Assembly: GCF_030813435.1 (NCBI RefSeq)
Contig: NZ_JAUSUG010000011.1
Span: forward strand, 1-64,000
Direction: 5' to 3'
Origin: Evansella vedderi
GTDB lineage: Bacteria; Bacillota; Bacilli; Bacillales; Salisediminibacteriaceae
DNA: 64,000 bases
Shown here: in pieces, positions 60,970 to 64,000 of the stretch
Numbering within the stretch: position 1 is the first letter of the stretch
Layout: the number at the start of each line of letters is the position of its first letter
The notes under the pieces: model-generated
What the model was told of the DNA's origin: nothing
Database searches by the model: none
What the model saw: only the letters and a program-made list of their open reading frames with translations
Program-made: the position numbers and the translations under genes

Positions 60970-62172
60970 ATGGAAGGTAAAACCACCCTAAGTTTATTTA
61001 AACATGGTAGAATATTAGACAAGAATGAGATGAAAGTAAAGGAGTTGTCTCTCTTGTCAAAAACGATTTTAAAAACTCTAGATAAGGCTTCAGAAAAATA
61101 CGAGGTAATATTAGACAAGCATGCGGGAAAGAAAAGAGATAACCGAGAAATGATCGATACTTTAGCCCTTACGCAGGATTTCGCTAATAAATTAAAGAAT
61201 CAAAACACCTATGAACTAAAAAACGTTTTGCTATTTATTAGTAGAGAGCTAGTTGATTTGTTAGATAAAAATCGAACCGAAGATATAGACAAAGAGAAGC
61301 AGATCCTTATATTTAAGGAACGTGTATTAGAAGAGGCATTGAAGTTAAGGAAAAATAATTCTAAGAAAGTTCCATTAGAAAGAAACCATGCAGAAGCTCC
61401 TCTATGGTCAGCATCTTCACCAGCAGCTAAAACTCTCATTAAGATACAAAAGCAAAACGGGGAATTAGTGGAAGAAAGAACAGGATTCCGTAAGATTTTA
61501 TATAAGAATCAATTCGGAAAATATTTAACCTCGACAGATTTTAGAGTGTTTTTAGGTTTGCAGAGGCTATGGGAGTTAAAAGGGGGAACAAAAACTTTTA
61601 CGTTTCATTTTGGAGAGCTTTGCGAAACGATTGATTATAACAAAGATGGTGGAAATTACGAATTAATAGGTGCGAGCCTTTCAAAGTTAATTACTACATC
61701 TATCATAATGGAAGATTATAAGGACCCTGAACTAAAGAAAAGCGTTCGAATTGAAATCCAAAACATATTCCAGGGCGGTATCGTGGATAAGCGTAAAAAA
61801 ATAGCTGAAATTACTTTTAATGATTACTTACATAAAGGATTAAAAGAAAACAATGTCGTTAGAATCAACTTATCCATCTTCCAAGACTTAGACTCAATTA
61901 CAGCTAAACTTATGTATCCAATGATTACGAGTTTGTTAAAAGATAACCGTGAATTAGAACTAGATGATATTATAGAGAACCTTGTATTAAAAGATGTACC
62001 TAGAAATCGCACTTTAAAGCGTATTAGAGCAGCACTCAACGATCTAAAACAATATAACATCATTTCTGATTTTGAAATGATTAGAGAGGGAAGACCCTAT
62101 AAAAGAGTCAGGATCGAACCCACAGAACAACTTCTTGAAAGTTTTGAAGAAGGAATTGTCGTTAGTGAATAA
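60970..62172 (+). CDS. plasmid replication initiator (Rep, winged-helix type)
   Basis: 400 residues. The C-terminal two-thirds reads as a pair of winged-helix units: FLGLQRLWELKGGTKTFTFHFGELCETI...YELIGASLSKLITTSII, then LSIFQDLDSITAKLMYPMITSLLKD...TLKRIRAALNDLKQYNIISDFEM. Seven iterons follow directly, so it is very likely the iteron-binding initiator. The N-terminal 170 residues are helical and charged. AAGGAGATTTTAAA precedes the ATG. Family assignment by architecture and context. Confidence 0.75.
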   Translation: MEGKTTLSLFKHGRILDKNEMKVKELSLLSKTILKTLDKASEKYEVILDKHAGKKRDNREMIDTLALTQDFANKLKNQNTYELKNVLLFISRELVDLLDKNRTEDIDKEKQILIFKERVLEEALKLRKNNSKKVPLERNHAEAPLWSASSPAAKTLIKIQKQNGELVEERTGFRKILYKNQFGKYLTSTDFRVFLGLQRLWELKGGTKTFTFHFGELCETIDYNKDGGNYELIGASLSKLITTSIIMEDYKDPELKKSVRIEIQNIFQGGIVDKRKKIAEITFNDYLHKGLKENNVVRINLSIFQDLDSITAKLMYPMITSLLKDNRELELDDIIENLVLKDVPRNRTLKRIRAALNDLKQYNIISDFEMIREGRPYKRVRIEPTEQLLESFEEGIVVSE

Positions 62173-62174
62173 TT

Positions 62175-62626
62175 AAAAGTACACTGTACTCCGTTGAATA
62201 TTACGACTTTAAAGGGAGAAAAAAGGATTTTGTTCTTTTTGAATCATTAACTTTCCTTGAACTAAAGAGGTTTATAATTTAAAAGTACACTGTACTCCGT
62301 ACCTCCCTTTAAAATATACTTTCTATAAAAAAAGAAAAAATTTTTTTAGGATTTTTTTTATACATTTAGAAGTACACTGCACTCTGTCAAAAAGCTGTAA
62401 ACAACGAATATATGTGCCATTTTCTCATTTAAAAGTACACTGTACTCCGTCGAAATAATAATGAATATATAAAAAAAATAAAAGTACACTGTACTCCGTT
62501 TTGATACCATTTACTGGCACTAAAGTAAGGCGTTGATTAGATATAGTACCGAAAATATGCATTTTCAATAATTAAAAGTACACTGTACTCCGTTTTTTTT
62601 GATTTTAGAAGTACACTGTACTCCGT
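62175..62626 (+). repeat. seven iterons, probable origin of replication
   Basis: Copies of AAAAGTACACTGTACTCCGT begin at 62175, 62281, 62431, 62480 and 62574, with variants at 62368 and 62607. Each has a dyad AGTACA-N-TGTACT plus a CCGT tail that gives direction. Spacers of 13-86 bases are AT-rich. Immediately downstream of rep, as in many theta plasmids. Confidence 0.88.
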
Positions 62627-62665
62627 TTTACGAAACTATTAAATTTTGGTAGACTTTTAGTGTAG

Positions 62666-62695
62666 CGAATCTTGGATAAATTTGGCGAAGATTCG
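62666..62695 (+). repeat. inverted repeat beside the iterons
   Basis: CGAATCTT and AAGATTCG separated by 14 bases; may be an origin structure or operator. Confidence 0.5.
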
Positions 62696-62718
62696 ACACA
62701 GAAAACAAAGAGAAGAAA

Positions 62719-62750
62719 AAAAGAGCCCTCTAATAGAGAGAGCTCTTTCA
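62719..62750 (-). terminator. terminator facing the iterons
   Basis: AAGAGC/GCTCTT and CTCT/AGAG arms; on the minus strand the stem is followed by TTTTTTTC, so it would stop leftward transcription into the origin. Confidence 0.6.
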
Positions 62751-62763
62751 AAAAAAAAAAAAA

Positions 62764-62850
62764 AATAAACCCACCTTATTTTTATTTCGCTGATGGTTTG
62801 GCGGCCTGAAACGAAATAAAAACTCACGAAGCGGGTTTTGTACTTCTTTT
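62764..62850 (+). promoter_or_regulatory. branched leader hairpin before the last gene
   Basis: AACCC/GGGTT outer arms enclose TTATTTTTATTTCG paired with CGAAATAAAAAC, ending GGGTTTTGT. Layout resembles the attenuator leaders. Confidence 0.5.
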
Positions 62851-62959
62851 AATTTGTTATGTTTATATTAACATACTTATTTTAAAAATGGAAGTCAAAA
62901 CCTCTAGTTTCCTATTGTCTTTTTTAGTTATGTGGTGGGGAAAAACGGAGGTTTTTATT

Positions 62960-64000
62960 ATGTCTGAAGAAGCCAACGAAAGAATTAGCATTACAGCTCG
63001 GATCCACGCTGATTTATGCCATCCAGAATTTCTCAATTCTCTATCAAGTGGTAAACAAATTGAATTTCTACTAAAGTGTGTAAGAGATTCTTATTATGGA
63101 CGATTACATATCAACCCAACAATATGGGCTGAAGCACTTTCCTCCAGCTATGATACCATACGTAAATTTACCCACATTTTTATCAGCATGGGGGTACTTT
63201 CTCATGTGAAAAAACATGAATATGTTTTTCATTACTATCGTGATATTCGTAAAGATAGAAAACACTATGTTAAGTTGTATGACTTTTTATTAACGGACAC
63301 CTTCAATCAATTAAATCTCCCTTCTAAAAGAGTAGCTCTTTATTTATTGTTTAGGTTATCCCAATTAAGCACCAAATCAGGAAAGCCTCAAGCTGTTCGT
63401 ATCTCGATTAACAATTGGTATAGTCGAAAAGGGGATAAAGAGTTCCCTTTCTACAATTTAAACGAGGCAACAAGAGCTATCGAAGATGTTAGTCGATTTT
63501 TCAACCTTAACACTTCCCAACTAAAAGAGAAAAAACAGTTTATGGTTTATGGCTTGAAAAAAGAATATGATCGTGTAGCCGAAACAGATGGTAAACATCA
63601 TTGGATGAAACAATTCTTAGAAGAACAAGATATCGTTTATTGTCATCCTTTCCACTTAAAAAATCTTATCGGTCTTTACGATAAAATTGTACATGAAATG
63701 GGTTGGGACCAGTCTTTAGATATCTGGACTAACGCTTTCTTCAAAGTGAATTTAGATAGTAAATTTGCTGCAAAGACAAATGAGTTTATCGGCAGACTTT
63801 CTATGGAACCTCAAAAAGAGGATAAAGGTGATCATTACAGTAAAGCAGTAGTTATTTTTAGAGATGCATTTCTAAAAGAAGCTATTGAAGAATATGGCCT
63901 CACTTTAGCGAACATCTTTGAGCAAGTAGATAAACGCAAAAATGATTTAGAGTGGGATTTATTTTCACCTGACTTCGTTTGCTCCGAAGAATATCAATGG
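62960..64000 (+). CDS. large hypothetical protein, partial (C-terminus beyond window)
   Basis: 347 residues are visible with no stop before the window end. It starts MSEEANERISITARIHADLC, with ACGGAGG upstream. Segments such as YDTIRKFTHIFISMGVLSHVKKHEYVFHYY and LPSKRVALYLLFRLSQL recall winged-helix units of plasmid Rep proteins, and it lies beside the iterons. It may be a second initiator or replication regulator, but no family is recognised with certainty. Confidence 0.6.
   Translation, partial: MSEEANERISITARIHADLCHPEFLNSLSSGKQIEFLLKCVRDSYYGRLHINPTIWAEALSSSYDTIRKFTHIFISMGVLSHVKKHEYVFHYYRDIRKDRKHYVKLYDFLLTDTFNQLNLPSKRVALYLLFRLSQLSTKSGKPQAVRISINNWYSRKGDKEFPFYNLNEATRAIEDVSRFFNLNTSQLKEKKQFMVYGLKKEYDRVAETDGKHHWMKQFLEEQDIVYCHPFHLKNLIGLYDKIVHEMGWDQSLDIWTNAFFKVNLDSKFAAKTNEFIGRLSMEPQKEDKGDHYSKAVVIFRDAFLKEAIEEYGLTLANIFEQVDKRKNDLEWDLFSPDFVCSEEYQW

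Noticed and set aside
62175-62626. CRISPR-like reading of the 20-bp repeats
   Set aside because: Spacers vary from 13 to 86 bases and are AT-rich, no cas genes are present, and rep is adjacent; they are iterons.
1-64000. tRNA, rRNA, relaxase, VirB4-type ATPase and integrase catalytic domains were looked for
   Set aside because: None could be supported in this window; the coupling protein is therefore without visible partners.

Overview
The window is about 64 kb of low-GC DNA with Bacillus-style GGAGG ribosome-binding sites. It reads as part of a large, low-copy plasmid (or plasmid-like prophage) of a Bacillaceae host. It carries a TubZ/TubR segregation pair with a TubY-like partner, an iteron-type replication module, and no chromosomal housekeeping genes except a RecU-like resolvase cut by the left edge. 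The species cannot be named from the sequence. Both ends run out of the window.

Layout. 1-6.4 kb (minus strand): RecU-like resolvase, DUF3006 protein, thioredoxin-like protein, secreted ComEC-like metallo-hydrolase lipoprotein, CoiA-like protein, a lone recombinase core-binding domain and a double PadR-type regulator. 6.4-16.3 kb (minus): many small proteins, a FEN-type 5'-3' exonuclease, a group II (probably IIC) intron sitting behind a terminator, and a DUF4258/YgiT-type zinc-finger pair. 16.7-32.9 kb (minus): a Tad/Flp-like pilus or secretion locus (XRE regulator, two CpaE-like proteins, CpaB-like, CpaF/TadA ATPase, TadB, TadC, four small pilin-like proteins, two TadE/F-like proteins), followed by two large secreted proteins and a possible pseudo-ATPase. 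33-39.9 kb: TubY-like, two frameshifted small genes, TubZ, TubR, a repeat-bearing presumptive centromere and a Replic_Relax-family protein. 40.1-43.8 kb: ATP-dependent DNA ligase, small proteins, C5-cytosine methyltransferase. 44-52 kb: T4SS coupling protein (VirD4/TraG type), S1-domain protein, second Replic_Relax-like protein. 52-60 kb: small proteins, a candidate structured RNA, NYN nuclease, Rad52-like annealing protein, MoxR-type AAA+ ATPase and CobT-like VWA protein. 60-64 kb: lipoprotein, replication initiator, seven iterons, and the start of another protein.

The most unusual feature is regulatory. At least fourteen transcription units on both strands begin with a promoter, a structured leader and an intrinsic-terminator hairpin placed just before the ribosome-binding site. 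Two families recur in front of unrelated genes. Type A has a GAAGCAC...GTGCTTTTTT terminator. Type B has an upstream hairpin with a constant C-AYGC-G apical loop on a stem whose sequence varies but keeps pairing, followed by a branched terminator. This looks like one plasmid-wide attenuation, antitermination or RNA-binding regulon covering replication, partition, pilus, transfer and repair genes. Several automatic start codons fall inside these leaders and were corrected here, often to TTG or GTG.

Functionally, TubZ/R/Y and the iteron module would maintain the replicon. The coupling protein, Replic_Relax proteins and Tad-like machine suggest cell-contact or transfer functions, although no relaxase or VirB4 is visible. 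RecU, ligase, Rad52-like, FEN-type exonuclease and methyltransferase would process incoming or replicating DNA.
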